Assembly: GCF_003236295.1 (NCBI RefSeq)
Contig: NZ_POTW01000052.1
Coordinates: forward strand, 1-47,576
Direction of reading: 5' to 3'
Length of the DNA stretch: 47,576 nucleotides
From: Jiangella anatolica
GTDB taxonomy: Bacteria > Actinomycetota > Actinomycetes > Jiangellales > Jiangellaceae
Of this stretch, positions 25,928 to 35,037 are shown piece after piece. Numbering within the stretch: position 1 is the stretch's first letter; each line of letters begins with the position of its first letter. The position numbers and the translations under genes are program-made. The notes beneath the pieces are model-generated. The model was not told the DNA's origin, did not search any database, and saw only the letters and a list, made by a program, of their open reading frames with translations.

Positions 25928-26674
25928 GTGCAGCGCAGGGCCGCGCCGAAGCATCGCCGGGCCTCCCCGTCGACGGGGCCGGGCGGCCGACGGCTGCTCG
26001 CGGCCGCCGGGATCGCCGGCGAGCTGTTGCTGACCGCCGGCGCGCTGGTGCTGCTGTTCGTCGCCTACACGTTCTGGGGCACCGGGCTGCAGACGGCGGC
26101 CGCGCAGGACGACCTGCGCGACCAGTTCGAGCAGCACCTGCTCGACCGCGCGGACGAGGCGCCCAGCGCCGCCGAGGAGGGCGCTGACGCGGAGCCGGCG
26201 CCGCTGGAGCTCGGCGACGCCTACGGGATCCTGCGCATCCCGCGCTTCGGCGACGACTGGGAGCGCATCGTCGTCGAGGGCACCGACCCCGACGACCTCA
26301 AGGACGGGCCCGGCCACTACGTGGACAGCGCCGATCCCGGCGGCCTCGGCAACATCGCCGTCGCCGCGCATCGTTCCGGCCACGGCGAGCCGTTCGCCGA
26401 GTTCGCCGAGCTCCGCGAGGGCGACGTCGTCGAGATCGAGACGGTCGACGGGGTGTTCCGGTACGAACTGGACGACGCGCCGGACGGGAACAGCGACGGC
26501 AACGTCATCGAGGCGACCGAGCTGTGGGTGGTCGACCCGGTCCCGGGCGAGCCGGGCGGGACCGAGCCCACCGAGGCCCGGCTGACGCTGACGACGTGCT
26601 GGCCGCGGTGGGGATCGGAGAAGCGGATGTACGCGACCGGCGTCCTCGTCGCCGAGGCGCCGCGGGATCAGTAG
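25928..26674 (+). CDS. Class E sortase
   Basis: 248 residues. A short basic N-terminus precedes one membrane helix (about 27-50). An acidic, alanine-rich linker (65-95) leads to the beta-barrel. The catalytic residues are visible: His148 in AVAAHRSGHG, Cys224 in LTLTTCWPRW and Arg233 in SEKRMYATG. TLTTC followed by W-x-R is the class E pattern. Class E sortases attach surface proteins with LAXTG-type signals to peptidoglycan in high-GC actinobacteria. No substrate with a sorting signal lies in this window, so it may act on unlinked proteins. It is convergent with the PIG-L gene, 7 nt away. Confidence 0.93.
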   Translation: MQRRAAPKHRRASPSTGPGGRRLLAAAGIAGELLLTAGALVLLFVAYTFWGTGLQTAAAQDDLRDQFEQHLLDRADEAPSAAEEGADAEPAPLELGDAYGILRIPRFGDDWERIVVEGTDPDDLKDGPGHYVDSADPGGLGNIAVAAHRSGHGEPFAEFAELREGDVVEIETVDGVFRYELDDAPDGNSDGNVIEATELWVVDPVPGEPGGTEPTEARLTLTTCWPRWGSEKRMYATGVLVAEAPRDQ

Positions 26675-26681
26675 AGCGGGC

Positions 26682-27470
26682 TCAGTAGAGCATCAGCGGG
26701 TACACCTCGAAGGCCGCGCCGTACTCGACGCCCAGCCGCGGCCCGGTCGCCCGGCCGAACATGCCGAGCATGTCGCGCGGCTCGGGGTGGCCGGGCAGCG
26801 CGCCGAGGTAGCCGGCGTGCGCCTCGAGCGACCGGACGCCGAGCTCGAACGTGTCGGTGACGTCGACGCCGTGCTGCGCCTCGACCGACCCGGCCGCCCA
26901 GATGGCCCGCACCTTGTTCCACGGCTCCAGGCCCTCGTCGAGCAGCTCGGTGAAGACCCACCGGTTTCCGGCGTCGCGGGCGCCGTCGAGCACGGCCCGC
27001 CCGACCGCGATGTGGTCGGCCTGGTTCAGCATGCCGCCGCCGAAGCTCTCGTGGAAGTTGCCGGTGATGACGATGTCCGGACGGTGCCGGCGCACGGCCC
27101 GCGCGATGTCGCGGCGCAGCGGCAGCCCGTACTCGACGACGCCGTCGGGATAGCCGAGGAACTCGACCTCGTCGACGCCGACGACGGCCGCGGCGTCGCG
27201 CTCCTCCTTCTCGCGCAGCGGGCCGGTCTGCTCCGGTGGCATGGAGTCGATGCCGGCCTGGCCGCTGGTCACCATGCAGTACACGATGCGCTTGCCCTGC
27301 CCGGTCCACCGCGCGATGGCCGCGGCGGCGCCGTACTCGACGTCGTCGGGGTGCGCCGCGATGACCAGCGCGCTCTCCCAGTCCTCCGGCAGCGGTTCCA
27401 GCGGCGTCGTCGGCAGCTGGAACGGCAGCTCCAGCTCCGCCTGCTCGGGTGCGCCCTCGTGCTCCGTCAT
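26682..27470 (-). CDS. PIG-L family deacetylase
   Basis: 262 residues. The zinc site is AAHPDDVEYGAAA near residue 40 and HES/QADH motifs lie further on (TGNFHESFGGGMLNQADHIAVG). The family removes acetyl groups from N-acetylglucosaminyl compounds; MshB (mycothiol) and Mca are actinobacterial members, but the motifs here are generic. The N-terminal 30 residues are acidic and may be disordered. The ATG at 27470 overlaps the stop of the MBL gene by one base (TGATG), so murI, MBL and this gene form one operon. The link with murI is positional only. Confidence 0.9.
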   Translation of the reverse strand: MTEHEGAPEQAELELPFQLPTTPLEPLPEDWESALVIAAHPDDVEYGAAAAIARWTGQGKRIVYCMVTSGQAGIDSMPPEQTGPLREKEERDAAAVVGVDEVEFLGYPDGVVEYGLPLRRDIARAVRRHRPDIVITGNFHESFGGGMLNQADHIAVGRAVLDGARDAGNRWVFTELLDEGLEPWNKVRAIWAAGSVEAQHGVDVTDTFELGVRSLEAHAGYLGALPGHPEPRDMLGMFGRATGPRLGVEYGAAFEVYPLMLY

Positions 27471-28222
27471 CAGACCTCCCAGTGACCCCCCGGCACGGCG
27501 ATCTCCACCGGACCGTCGTAGACCGCGCTCGCGTGCTCGGCCGCACGCTGCGGATCGCCCCATGGTGGCACGTGCGTGACGACCAGTCGACGAGCCGCGG
27601 CGGCGGCCGCGTGCTGGCCGGCCTCGCGCCCGGTCAGGTGGATGCCGGGCGGGTTGTTCGCGCCGTCGTCGTAGGCGGCCTCGCAGAGGAACAGGTCGGC
27701 GTCGCGGGCCAGCTCGACCAGCGCCGGCGTCGCCGCGGTGTCGCCGGAGTAGACGATCGAGCGGCCCTCGTGCTCGACCCGGATCCCGTACGCGGGGACG
27801 GGGTGCTCGACCGGCGCGACCTTCACCGTCAGCGGCCCGACGGCGAACTCGCCGGCCGGGTGCTCGTGGAAGTCGAACTCGCCGGACAGCCCGGGGTCGG
27901 GCTCCTTGCCGTACGCCGCGGCCATCCGATCGGCCGTCTCGACCGGCCCGTACACCGGGATCCGCCGCTCCGACGGCACCCCGTAGCGCAGCGCGACGTA
28001 GAGCCCGCACAGGTCCATGCAGTGGTCCGGGTGCAGGTGACTGAGCACGACGGCGTCCAGCTGGGCCAGCCCGGCGACGCCGACCAGCCGCTGCAGCGGG
28101 CCGAGCGCGCCGTTGCCGAGATCGAGCACCAGCCGCACGCCGCCGGCCTCGATCAGGTAGCCGGACGCGGGCGAGTCCGGCCCGGGCATCGAGCCGGAGC
28201 AGCCGAGGACGGTGAGCCTCAA
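27470..28222 (-). CDS. MBL-fold metallo-hydrolase
   Basis: 250 residues of the metallo-beta-lactamase fold, near the RNase Z / phosphodiesterase group. Metal ligands are [11 protein letters not shown] (HxHxDH), [18 protein letters not shown] and a late VTHVPPW. The N-terminus [21 protein letters not shown] is typical of the actinobacterial protein encoded next to murI. No ATG or GTG fits; the start is TTG at 28222, which overlaps the murI stop as TTGA, so its translation depends on murI. It probably hydrolyses a phosphodiester or cyclic nucleotide; the substrate is unknown. Confidence 0.88.
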   Translation of the reverse strand: MRLTVLGCSGSMPGPDSPASGYLIEAGGVRLVLDLGNGALGPLQRLVGVAGLAQLDAVVLSHLHPDHCMDLCGLYVALRYGVPSERRIPVYGPVETADRMAAAYGKEPDPGLSGEFDFHEHPAGEFAVGPLTVKVAPVEHPVPAYGIRVEHEGRSIVYSGDTAATPALVELARDADLFLCEAAYDDGANNPPGIHLTGREAGQHAAAAAARRLVVTHVPPWGDPQRAAEHASAVYDGPVEIAVPGGHWEV

Positions 28223-29052
28223 GACCCGACCGCCAGGTTGCGGCCGACGACCGGCAGCTCCGACGTCTCCTCGACCGACGCGATCTCCGGGCCGAGGAAG
28301 CGGCGGCCCAGCTCGCGGAACGGCCGGGCGTCGCCGGTGGAGCGGAACTGGTGCCGCGGCGCCGGCAGCTCGTCCGACCGCATCAGCCGATGGTCGACGA
28401 GCGTGCGGTAGACGTCCTTCGCGGTCTCCTCGGCGCTGCTGACCAGCGTGACCGCCTCGCCCATGACGTACGAGACGACGCCGGTGAGCAGCGGGTAGTG
28501 GGTGCAGCCGAGGACGAGCGTGTCGACGCCGGCCTCGCGGACCGGCTCCAGGTACTCGCGGGCGACGGACTCCAGCTCCGGCCCGTGGGTGACGCCGGCC
28601 TCGACGAACTCGACGAACCGCGGGCAGGCCTGGGTGGCGATGGTGAGGTGCGGCGCGGCGGCGAAGGAGTCCTCGTAGGACCGTGACGTCACGGTGGCGC
28701 GGGTGGCGATGACGCCGATCCGGCCGTTGCGGGTCGCGGCGACGGCCCGGCGCACGGCCGGCTGGATGACCTCGACGACGGGGATGTCGTAGCGTTCGCG
28801 GGCGTCGCGCAGCACCGCGCTGCTGGCCGAGTTGCACGCGATGACCAGCATCTTCACGCCCTCGGCGACGAGCGTGTCCATGACGTCGAGGGCGAACTCG
28901 CGCACCTGGGCGATCGGTCGCGGTCCGTACGGGCCGCGGGCGGTGTCGCCGACGTACAGGACCGGCTCGTGCGGGAGTTGGTCGAGGACGGCGCGGGCGA
29001 CCGTCAGACCGCCTACTCCGCTGTCGAAGATCCCGATCGGTGCGTCGTTCAT
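28219..29052 (-). CDS. murI: Glutamate racemase
   Basis: 277 residues. The two catalytic cysteines are Cys73 (VIACNSAS) and Cys183 (LVLGCTHYP). Asp10 ([12 protein letters not shown]) and the GPYGPRP loop are also present. It interconverts L- and D-glutamate to supply D-Glu for peptidoglycan. It heads the operon murI-MBL-PIG-L. The start ATG 29052 has TACGCT 9 nt upstream and no Shine-Dalgarno, so the transcript is leaderless or nearly so. Confidence 0.97.
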   Translation of the reverse strand: MNDAPIGIFDSGVGGLTVARAVLDQLPHEPVLYVGDTARGPYGPRPIAQVREFALDVMDTLVAEGVKMLVIACNSASSAVLRDARERYDIPVVEVIQPAVRRAVAATRNGRIGVIATRATVTSRSYEDSFAAAPHLTIATQACPRFVEFVEAGVTHGPELESVAREYLEPVREAGVDTLVLGCTHYPLLTGVVSYVMGEAVTLVSSAEETAKDVYRTLVDHRLMRSDELPAPRHQFRSTGDARPFRELGRRFLGPEIASVEETSELPVVGRNLAVGS

Positions 29053-29061
29053 CGTCGCAAG

Positions 29062-29067
29062 AGCGTA
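29062..29067 (-). promoter_or_regulatory. -10 hexamer TACGCT upstream of murI
   Basis: On the minus strand TACGCT is followed by 9 nt and ATG 29052. There is no purine-rich ribosome-binding sequence between them. Confidence 0.35.
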
Positions 29068-29085
29068 CGCCGCTACGGCCGGTCC

Positions 29086-29126
29086 GACGGCTGGACGTGG
29101 CGAACGCCACGCCGCCCGCTGCCGTC
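29086..29126 (-). terminator. Nested hairpin between the reductase gene and murI
   Basis: CGTGGCG (29096-29102) and CGCCACG (29105-29111) form a perfect 7-bp stem with an AA loop, enclosed by GACGGC (29086-29091) and GCCGTC (29121-29126). It starts 3 nt after the stop of the reductase gene and should end its transcript. No U-tract. Confidence 0.5.
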
Positions 29127-29128
29127 GG

Positions 29129-29707
29129 CTACCGGACCCGGCGGTAGTCCAGCACGACGTGGCCGCTGCCGAACGTCCGCACGTCGGTCAGCTCGAACGC
29201 GGCCGGCTCGAACTGCGTCGTGAACATCGGCACGCCGGCCCCGGCGACGACCGGGTACTTCTTGACGACCATGCGGTCGATCTCCGGCAGCAGCGCCCCG
29301 GCCAGCGCGGCGCCGCCGGCGAAGTAGACGTCCAGCGGCGAGTCCTCGGCCTTGAGCGCCCTGACCGCGGCGACCGGGTCGCCGCCGACGATCGTGACGG
29401 CCGGGTCCGGCGACTCGGGCAGCGTGGACGAGACGACGTACTGCCGCAGGTGCGCGTACGGGCTGGTGATGCCGACGTCGAGCGCCGGCTGGTAGGTGCG
29501 CCGGCCCATGACGACGGTGTCGAACCGCGAGTTCGGCACGTCGTCGACGCGGCCCAGCTGGCGGGCGTGGCTGGGCAGCGCGTCGCCGTACTCGGCTAAC
29601 ATCCAGGCCGTGTACTCGTCGGGCATCGGGAAGAAGTCGATCTCGTCGTGCGGCCCCGCGATGAACCCGTCGATGGACTGGGCGATGTAGTAGACCAGCT
29701 CGCGCAT
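29129..29707 (-). CDS. Dihydrofolate reductase / RibD C-terminal-like reductase
   Basis: 192 residues of the RibD_C/DHFR-like fold. The N-terminus [24 protein letters not shown] is characteristic, followed by the NADPH-binding [12 protein letters not shown] and [15 protein letters not shown]. Members called YyaP/YwjB-like reductases are common in actinobacteria; true DHFR function is not implied. TACGGT lies 6 nt before ATG 29707, a leaderless-type start situated just after the cysM stop. The substrate is unknown. Confidence 0.88.
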   Translation of the reverse strand: MRELVYYIAQSIDGFIAGPHDEIDFFPMPDEYTAWMLAEYGDALPSHARQLGRVDDVPNSRFDTVVMGRRTYQPALDVGITSPYAHLRQYVVSSTLPESPDPAVTIVGGDPVAAVRALKAEDSPLDVYFAGGAALAGALLPEIDRMVVKKYPVVAGAGVPMFTTQFEPAAFELTDVRTFGSGHVVLDYRRVR

Positions 29708-29713
29708 CAGTGC

Positions 29714-29719
29714 ACCGTA
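29714..29719 (-). promoter_or_regulatory. -10 hexamer TACGGT upstream of the DHFR-like gene
   Basis: TACGGT on the minus strand ends 6 nt before ATG 29707, in the 14-nt space after cysM. This gives the reductase gene a promoter of its own. Confidence 0.4.
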
Positions 29720-29721
29720 CG

Positions 29722-30953
<1,232 letters not shown>

Positions 30954-31016
30954 CGGACGGCTCCTGGAACTCGTTGTCTGGTGTTCTCTGATGGGCAACG
31001 GCGGTACTGGGGCCCA

Positions 31017-31430
31017 TCATTCCCCATCGATGACCTGGACTTCCTCCTCGGTCACCTCGCCGTCCACGATCCGGAACGAGCGGAACTCGTAGGCGTCCTC
31101 GTCGCGGGTGGAGACCAGCACGTAGTGCGCGCCCGGCTCGTTGGCGAGGGAGACGTCGGTGCGCGACGGGTACGCCTCGGTCGCCGTGTGCGAGTGGTAG
31201 ACGACGACCGGCTCCTCGTCGTTCTCGTCCATCTCCTTGTAGAGCCGGAGCAGGTCCATCGAGTCGAACTCGTAGAACGTGGGCGACCGGGCGGCGTTGA
31301 GCATCGGGATGAACCGTTCCGGCCGGTCGCTGCCCTCGGGCCCGGCGATCACGCCGCAGGCCTCGTCCGGGTGGTCCTTGCGGGCGTGCGCCACGATGGC
31401 GTCGACAAGCTCACGGCGGATGCTCAGCAC
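31017..31430 (-). CDS. mec: Mec: JAMM/MPN+ zinc protease that releases cysteine from CysO-Cys (M67 family)
   Basis: 137 residues. The JAMM motif is complete: Glu23 (DEACGV), His79-Ser-His81 (VVYHSHTATEAYPSRTD), Ser89 and Asp92. In mycobacteria this protein hydrolyses the CysO-cysteine amide, regenerating CysO. It is the first gene of mec-cysO-cysM, with 63 nt to cysO. No ATG suits; GTG 31430 begins the conserved LSIRRELVDAI and has TATCCT 6 nt upstream. An intrinsic hairpin from the preceding operon lies just upstream. Confidence 0.93.
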   Translation of the reverse strand: MLSIRRELVDAIVAHARKDHPDEACGVIAGPEGSDRPERFIPMLNAARSPTFYEFDSMDLLRLYKEMDENDEEPVVVYHSHTATEAYPSRTDVSLANEPGAHYVLVSTRDEDAYEFRSFRIVDGEVTEEEVQVIDGE

Positions 31431-31436
31431 GGTTGA

Positions 31437-31442
31437 AGGATA
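31437..31442 (-). promoter_or_regulatory. -10 hexamer TATCCT upstream of mec
   Basis: TATCCT (minus strand) lies 6 nt before GTG 31430; the spacer TCAACC has no Shine-Dalgarno. The mec-cysO-cysM mRNA is probably leaderless. Confidence 0.4.
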
Positions 31443-31460
31443 CGAAGGCCGCGCCGGTGA

Positions 31461-31498
31461 CCGCCCGTCCGGGCGGCACCGGCCGGGCGGCACCGGCC
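31461..31498 (-). terminator. Hairpin and exact 14-bp tandem repeat after the SRPBCC gene
   Basis: CCGCCCG (31461-31467) pairs with CGGGCGG (31470-31476). GGGCGGCACCGGCC is repeated exactly at 31471-31484 and 31485-31498, offering a second pairing partner. It lies between the SRPBCC stop and the mec promoter and should end the arsR-SRPBCC transcript. Confidence 0.45.
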
Positions 31499-31502
31499 GT
31501 CG

Positions 31503-31946
31503 TCAGCGCCCGCCGAGGTGACGGCCGAGGGCGTCCAGCCAGTCGCCGGTGCCCTGCTCGCGCCACTCGGGCTGTTCCTGGTCGTCGAGGAAGGTGCCCT
31601 GCTCGGTGAGCACCAGGCGGGTTCCGTCGCCGTCGCGGACGAACCGCACGGTGGTCAGCGACACCGTCGACAGGACGTCGTCGCCGAACAGGGCCGTCGT
31701 GTAGACGATGCGCTCGCCGGGGACGATGTCGTGGTACTCGCTCCTGGCGACGACGTCGACCCCGTCGCCGCCGTGCACGGCCTCGGAGCCGCCGACCCGG
31801 AAGTCCAGCGAGTAGCGGCCGTCCTCGGCCGCGAACCACTTCGCCTTCGTGTCGCGGTCGGACCAGGCCGCAAAGACCGCGGCGGGCGCGGCGGCGTAGG
31901 TCCGTTCCAGCGTGAACGTGCTGTGCTTCACCGAGCGGTCGGTCAT
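31503..31946 (-). CDS. SRPBCC / AHSA1-family protein
   Basis: 147 residues of the START-like fold. The N-terminus FTLERTYAAAPAAVFAAWSD, WFAAEDGRYSLDFRVGGSEAV and a C-terminal helix GTGDWLDALGRHL are typical of AHSA1-type (Aha1 C-terminal homologous) proteins with a hydrophobic pocket. It is encoded right after an ArsR regulator, ATG 31946 being 2 nt from that gene's stop. The pair is common in actinobacteria. The ligand and role are unknown. Confidence 0.9.
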   Translation of the reverse strand: MTDRSVKHSTFTLERTYAAAPAAVFAAWSDRDTKAKWFAAEDGRYSLDFRVGGSEAVHGGDGVDVVARSEYHDIVPGERIVYTTALFGDDVLSTVSLTTVRFVRDGDGTRLVLTEQGTFLDDQEQPEWREQGTGDWLDALGRHLGGR

Positions 31947-31948
31947 GA

Positions 31949-32284
31949 TCACTGCTCCTTCGTCTGGTCGTCGAGGACGGCGTCGAGGCGGTCCAGGCGG
32001 CGTTCCCAGGTGGTGCGCTGACGCCGCAGCCACGCCTCGGCGTTGCGGAGACCGGCCGGATCGATCTGGCAGGTGCGGACCCGCCCGGCCTTCTCCGTGC
32101 GCACCAGCTCGCTGTCCTGCAGTACCCGCAGGTGCTGGACCGTCGCGGCGACGGTCACCCCCAGCTGGGCCGCCAGCTCGCTCACGGTGGCCGGGCCCCG
32201 GGTGAGGCGCTCGATCACCGTCCGCCGGTTCGCGTCCGCGAGCGCGTGGAACACCCGGTCCGCCTCCGCCTCATGCTTAAGCAT
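31949..32284 (-). CDS. ArsR-family transcriptional regulator
   Basis: 111 residues with a winged helix: VFHALADANRRTVIERL (first helices), the recognition region SELAAQLGVTVAATVQHLRVLQDSELV and a wing TEKAGRVRTCQID. Metal-binding cysteines typical of ArsR/SmtB (CxC) are missing, so it is probably one of the non-metal members paired with SRPBCC proteins. ATG 32284 sits 7 nt after a TAAAGT -10 box, so the mRNA should be leaderless. A perfect 14-bp palindrome covers the start codon, which suggests autoregulation by blocking initiation. Confidence 0.92.
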   Translation of the reverse strand: MLKHEAEADRVFHALADANRRTVIERLTRGPATVSELAAQLGVTVAATVQHLRVLQDSELVRTEKAGRVRTCQIDPAGLRNAEAWLRRQRTTWERRLDRLDAVLDDQTKEQ

Positions 32285-32285
32285 G
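32272..32285. promoter_or_regulatory. Perfect palindrome CATGCTTAAGCATG over the arsR start codon
   Basis: This 14-bp perfect dyad includes ATG 32284. Its CTTAAG core recurs upstream within ACTTAAGTTT (32326-32335), and a close relative ACTTAACTTT lies at 32287-32296 over the -10 box. Three related sites in 64 bp point to the operator of the ArsR protein. Confidence 0.55.
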
Positions 32286-32291
32286 CACTTA

Positions 32292-32319
32292 ACTTTACGA
32301 CCGAGGCTCGAAAAGTCAA
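32292..32319 (-). promoter_or_regulatory. arsR promoter (TTGACT - 16 bp - TAAAGT)
   Basis: The -35 is TTGACT (32319-32314) and the -10 TAAAGT (32297-32292). Predicted initiation coincides with ATG 32284. This is the strongest sigma-70-like promoter in the window. The 3' boundary of the IS30 element lies about 30 bp beyond the -35, so the promoter is intact. Confidence 0.6.
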
Positions 32320-32349
32320 GCAGAGACTTAAGTTTCCGCGCTGGCTCCC

Positions 32350-33480
32350 ATGATCATCAACCTTCTGGGTCGCCCTGGGCAGGCTCAAGTGGTGGTTGCA
32401 ACGAGCAGCTGGTTGAGCCGCTGGGCTGGAGTCTGCCAGTTCAGGGTGTGGCGGGGGCGGGTGTTGAGTTGGTCGGCGACGGTGTCGAGGTCGGCCTGGG
32501 TGAGGGTGGTGAAGTCGGTGCTGCCTTTGGGGAAGTAGTCGCGCAGCAGCCGGTTGGTGTTCTCGTTGCTGCCGCGTTGCCAGGGGCTGTGCGGGTCGCA
32601 GAAGTAGACCTCGATGCCGGTGGCCAGGGTGAACGTGGCGTGGTCGGCCATCTCGCTGCCTTGGTCCCAGGTCAGCGTGCGGCGCAGCGACGCCGGCAGG
32701 GCGCGCATCGCCTCGGCCAGTTGGGCGGCGACGAACTCGCTGATCTTCCCGTCCGGGAGTGCGACCAACCGGACGTAGCGGCTGGACCGCTCCACCAGGG
32801 TCGCGACCACGGAGTGGTTGCGGGCACCGACGAGCAGGTCGCCTTCCCAGTGCCCGGGCACCGCCCGGTCCGCGGCCTCGGCCGGGCGGGCGCTGATGTG
32901 CAGGTCCACCCAGGGGCGCGCCGAGCGCAACGCCCCGGCCGCGCTCGTGCGGGCCTGGCGGCGGACCCGCCCGGTGCGTAACGCCTTCTGGTGGGACAGC
33001 TCCGCGCGCAGGTTGCCCCGCGCCTGCAGGTACACCGCCTGGTAGATCGTCTCGTGCGACACCTGCATCCCCGCATCACCGGCATACTCCACCGCCAGCC
33101 ACGCCGAGATCTGTTCCGGCGACCACCGCTGCTGCAGCTTGTCGATCACCGCCCGGCGCAGCGGGCTGTCCTGAACCAGTTTCCCCCGCCTGGGCCGGGC
33201 CCGGAACAACCGCGCCGTCTCATCGGCGGCCACCGCCCGATACGGCTGACCCAGCCACTCGAAACTCAACTTCGCGATCTCCCGCGAGATCGTCGACACC
33301 GCCCGCCCCAACCGCGCCGCGATCGAGGCCACCGACTCCTCCCGCGCCCGACCCACCGCAATCTCTTCCCGCTCCACCAACGACAACCTCGCCGCCACCA
33401 CGCCACCTCCACCCCACATCCTGCGGCGTTGCAACCACCGATTGAGTCTGCCTATCACGCCCCGAAAGGTTGATGATCAT
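32350..33480 (-). mobile_element. Complete IS30-family insertion sequence
   Basis: About 1131 bp bounded by inverted repeats. The outer 15 bp (ATGATCATCAACCTT) are identical at both ends, and similarity runs inward for about 54 bp, including GGCAG, CTCAA and GGTGGTTGCAACG blocks. If the true ends start at GATCATC, AT flanks both sides as a 2-bp target duplication, in the range known for IS30; the palindromic ends make this ambiguous. It sits between the ArsR promoter region and the aminotransferase gene and interrupts no recognisable gene. Confidence 0.9.
32385..33458 (-). CDS. IS30-family transposase
   Basis: 357 residues, normal for IS30. An N-terminal HTH (SIAARLGRAVSTISREI) binds the repeats. 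The DDE triad is intact: Asp207 (GHWEGDLLVG), Asp265 (LTWDQGSEM) and Glu299 (RGSNENTNRLLRDYFPKGS). HETIYQAVY is another IS30 marker. The GTG start at 33458 lies inside the right inverted repeat; ATG 33419 is an alternative. It has no frameshift or stop, so the element may be active. The stop is 35 nt from the left end of the element. Confidence 0.95.
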   Translation of the reverse strand: MIGRLNRWLQRRRMWGGGGVVAARLSLVEREEIAVGRAREESVASIAARLGRAVSTISREIAKLSFEWLGQPYRAVAADETARLFRARPRRGKLVQDSPLRRAVIDKLQQRWSPEQISAWLAVEYAGDAGMQVSHETIYQAVYLQARGNLRAELSHQKALRTGRVRRQARTSAAGALRSARPWVDLHISARPAEAADRAVPGHWEGDLLVGARNHSVVATLVERSSRYVRLVALPDGKISEFVAAQLAEAMRALPASLRRTLTWDQGSEMADHATFTLATGIEVYFCDPHSPWQRGSNENTNRLLRDYFPKGSTDFTTLTQADLDTVADQLNTRPRHTLNWQTPAQRLNQLLVATTT

Positions 33481-33500
33481 GGAACGGCGCGTTGGCCGGG

Positions 33501-34853
33501 TCAGTGGGCGGTGCCGTCGGCCTTCATGCCGGCGAGGACGTCGCGGGCGGCCTCGAGCGTGCGGTCCACGTCCTCGTCGGTGTGGGAGCCGGACACGTGG
33601 TTGCGCTTGAGCGACATCGGGATCATCAGGAAGCCCTTGTCGGTCATCCGCCGGTGGAACGCGGCGTAGGCCTGGTCGTCGTTGCGCATGAGGTCGCGGT
33701 AGCCGCGGATCGGGCCGGCGGCGAAGTAGAGCGAGAACACGCCGCCGAACCCGGCGACGGTCGCCTCGATGCCCAGTTCGGTGACGATCGAGGTCAGACC
33801 GTCGCGGATGCGGGCGCCCAGGGCGTGCGTCCGGGTGTAGAACTCCGGGTGGGCGCGCAGGTGGTCGATGGTGGCGATCGCGGCCGTCGCGCCGAGGGTG
33901 TAGCCGTTGAAGGTGCCGGCCAGCAGCACGTCGCCCTTCTGCCCGTCGAACCGCTCCATCAGCGAGCGCGGCCCGGCCAGCCCGCCGATCGGGTAGCCGT
34001 TGGCCATGCCCTTGCCGAACGTGGTGAGGTCCGGCATGACGCCGACGACCTCCTGGTAGCCGCCGAGGGAGTGCCGGAAGCCGGTGATGACCTCGTCGAA
34101 GATGAGCACGGCGCCCTCGTCGTGGGTCAGCTCGCGCAGCCCCTCGACGAACTCCTGGGCGGGCACCAGCGCGCCGACGTTGTGCGGGATCGGCTCCATG
34201 ATCACCGCGGCGATCCGCTCCGGATACTGCTCGAACAGCGCGCGCACCGAGTCCAGGTCGTTGAACTCGGCGACCAGGGTCGCGTCCAGGACGTGGTCGA
34301 GGATGCCGGCGGAGAGCGGGTCGCGGCCGTAGGCCAGCTCGGGGCGGGAGATGACGTTGCGGGCGACGGCGTCGTGCCAGCCGTGGAAGCCGCCCTGGAA
34401 CTTCACCAGCAGCGACCGGCCGGTCGCCGCGCGGGCCAGCCGGACCGCCTGCGCGGTCGCCTCCGATCCGCTCATCGTGGCGATCATCATCTCCGCCGAC
34501 GGGATCGCCTCGGTCACCCGCTTGGCCAGCTCGACCTCGAGCTCCGTGACGCCGAGGCCGAACAGGTCGACGGTGCCGACGGCGGCCCGCACGGGATCGT
34601 CGACGATCGGCGAGTTGTGGCCGAGCAGGATCGCGCCGAACGCGGCGTGGTAGTCGAGGTACCGGTTGCCGTCGAGGTCGACGACGTAGGCGCCGTCGCC
34701 GCCGCCGAACGCGTACGGGTGGCCCACGTACCGCGTCGCGGAGTTCACGCCGCCGGGCAGCAACTCCGCCGCGGCTTGGTGCAGTGCCCAGCCGCGGGTG
34801 GCGGTGCTGCGTGGGTCGTGGTCGGAGGCTGCCGTGCCGATCCCCGGGGACAT
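33501..34853 (-). CDS. Class III aminotransferase of the glutamate-1-semialdehyde aminomutase type
   Basis: 450 residues, PLP fold type I. ELLPGGVNSATRY is the GSA-aminomutase-like N-terminus; MSGSEATAQAVRLARAAT binds the PLP phosphate, Asp253 in LIFDEVITGFR contacts the ring nitrogen and Lys281 in TTFGKGMANGYPIGG forms the Schiff base. It is divergent from a catabolic operon and far from haem genes, so it is more likely a catabolic transaminase or aminomutase for a beta- or omega-amino acid or amino-aldehyde than HemL. ATG 34853 has AGGAG 4 nt upstream; longer starts at 34895 and 34952 have none. Confidence 0.9.
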   Translation of the reverse strand: MSPGIGTAASDHDPRSTATRGWALHQAAAELLPGGVNSATRYVGHPYAFGGGDGAYVVDLDGNRYLDYHAAFGAILLGHNSPIVDDPVRAAVGTVDLFGLGVTELEVELAKRVTEAIPSAEMMIATMSGSEATAQAVRLARAATGRSLLVKFQGGFHGWHDAVARNVISRPELAYGRDPLSAGILDHVLDATLVAEFNDLDSVRALFEQYPERIAAVIMEPIPHNVGALVPAQEFVEGLRELTHDEGAVLIFDEVITGFRHSLGGYQEVVGVMPDLTTFGKGMANGYPIGGLAGPRSLMERFDGQKGDVLLAGTFNGYTLGATAAIATIDHLRAHPEFYTRTHALGARIRDGLTSIVTELGIEATVAGFGGVFSLYFAAGPIRGYRDLMRNDDQAYAAFHRRMTDKGFLMIPMSLKRNHVSGSHTDEDVDRTLEAARDVLAGMKADGTAH

Positions 34854-34923
34854 CGGACTCCTGTTCCCGCGTCGCCCGGCACCATGGCCGGCCATACGCC
34901 GCTCGGTGATGTTCGTTGCCGGA

Positions 34924-34952
34924 AGCGTAGGTTGCTTCTTCAAGCATGGCAA
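34924..34952 (-). promoter_or_regulatory. Aminotransferase promoter with a dyad in its spacer
   Basis: On the minus strand TTGCCA (34952-34947), 17 bp, TACGCT (34929-34924). The spacer contains the inverted repeat TGCTT-CTTC-AAGCA (34933-34946), ideally placed for a repressor. The predicted leader is about 64 nt. Confidence 0.5.
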
Positions 34953-34976
34953 GACGTTCCATTTCGCGTGGCGTTA

Positions 34977-35029
34977 CGTGATCGTCACGGCGCAGGGCCT
35001 TGACAGGGCATCGCTCGCGACCCAAAGAT
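34977..35029 (+). promoter_or_regulatory. Promoter of the catabolic operon with an upstream dyad
   Basis: TTGACA (35000-35005), an exact consensus -35, is followed 18 bp later by AAAGAT (35024-35029), 8 nt before ATG 35038. A CGTGA-TCG-TCACG inverted repeat (34977-34989) lies 10 bp upstream of the -35 and between the two divergent promoters. It could be the site of the IclR protein encoded in the operon. The 184-nt region holds no ORF I can support. Confidence 0.45.
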
Positions 35030-35037
35030 GACTCGGC

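Noticed and set aside
33501-34853. Assigning the aminotransferase as HemL (glutamate-1-semialdehyde aminomutase for haem)
   Set aside because: It resembles the family, but it is divergent from a catabolic operon with no tetrapyrrole genes. A related catabolic transaminase is more likely.
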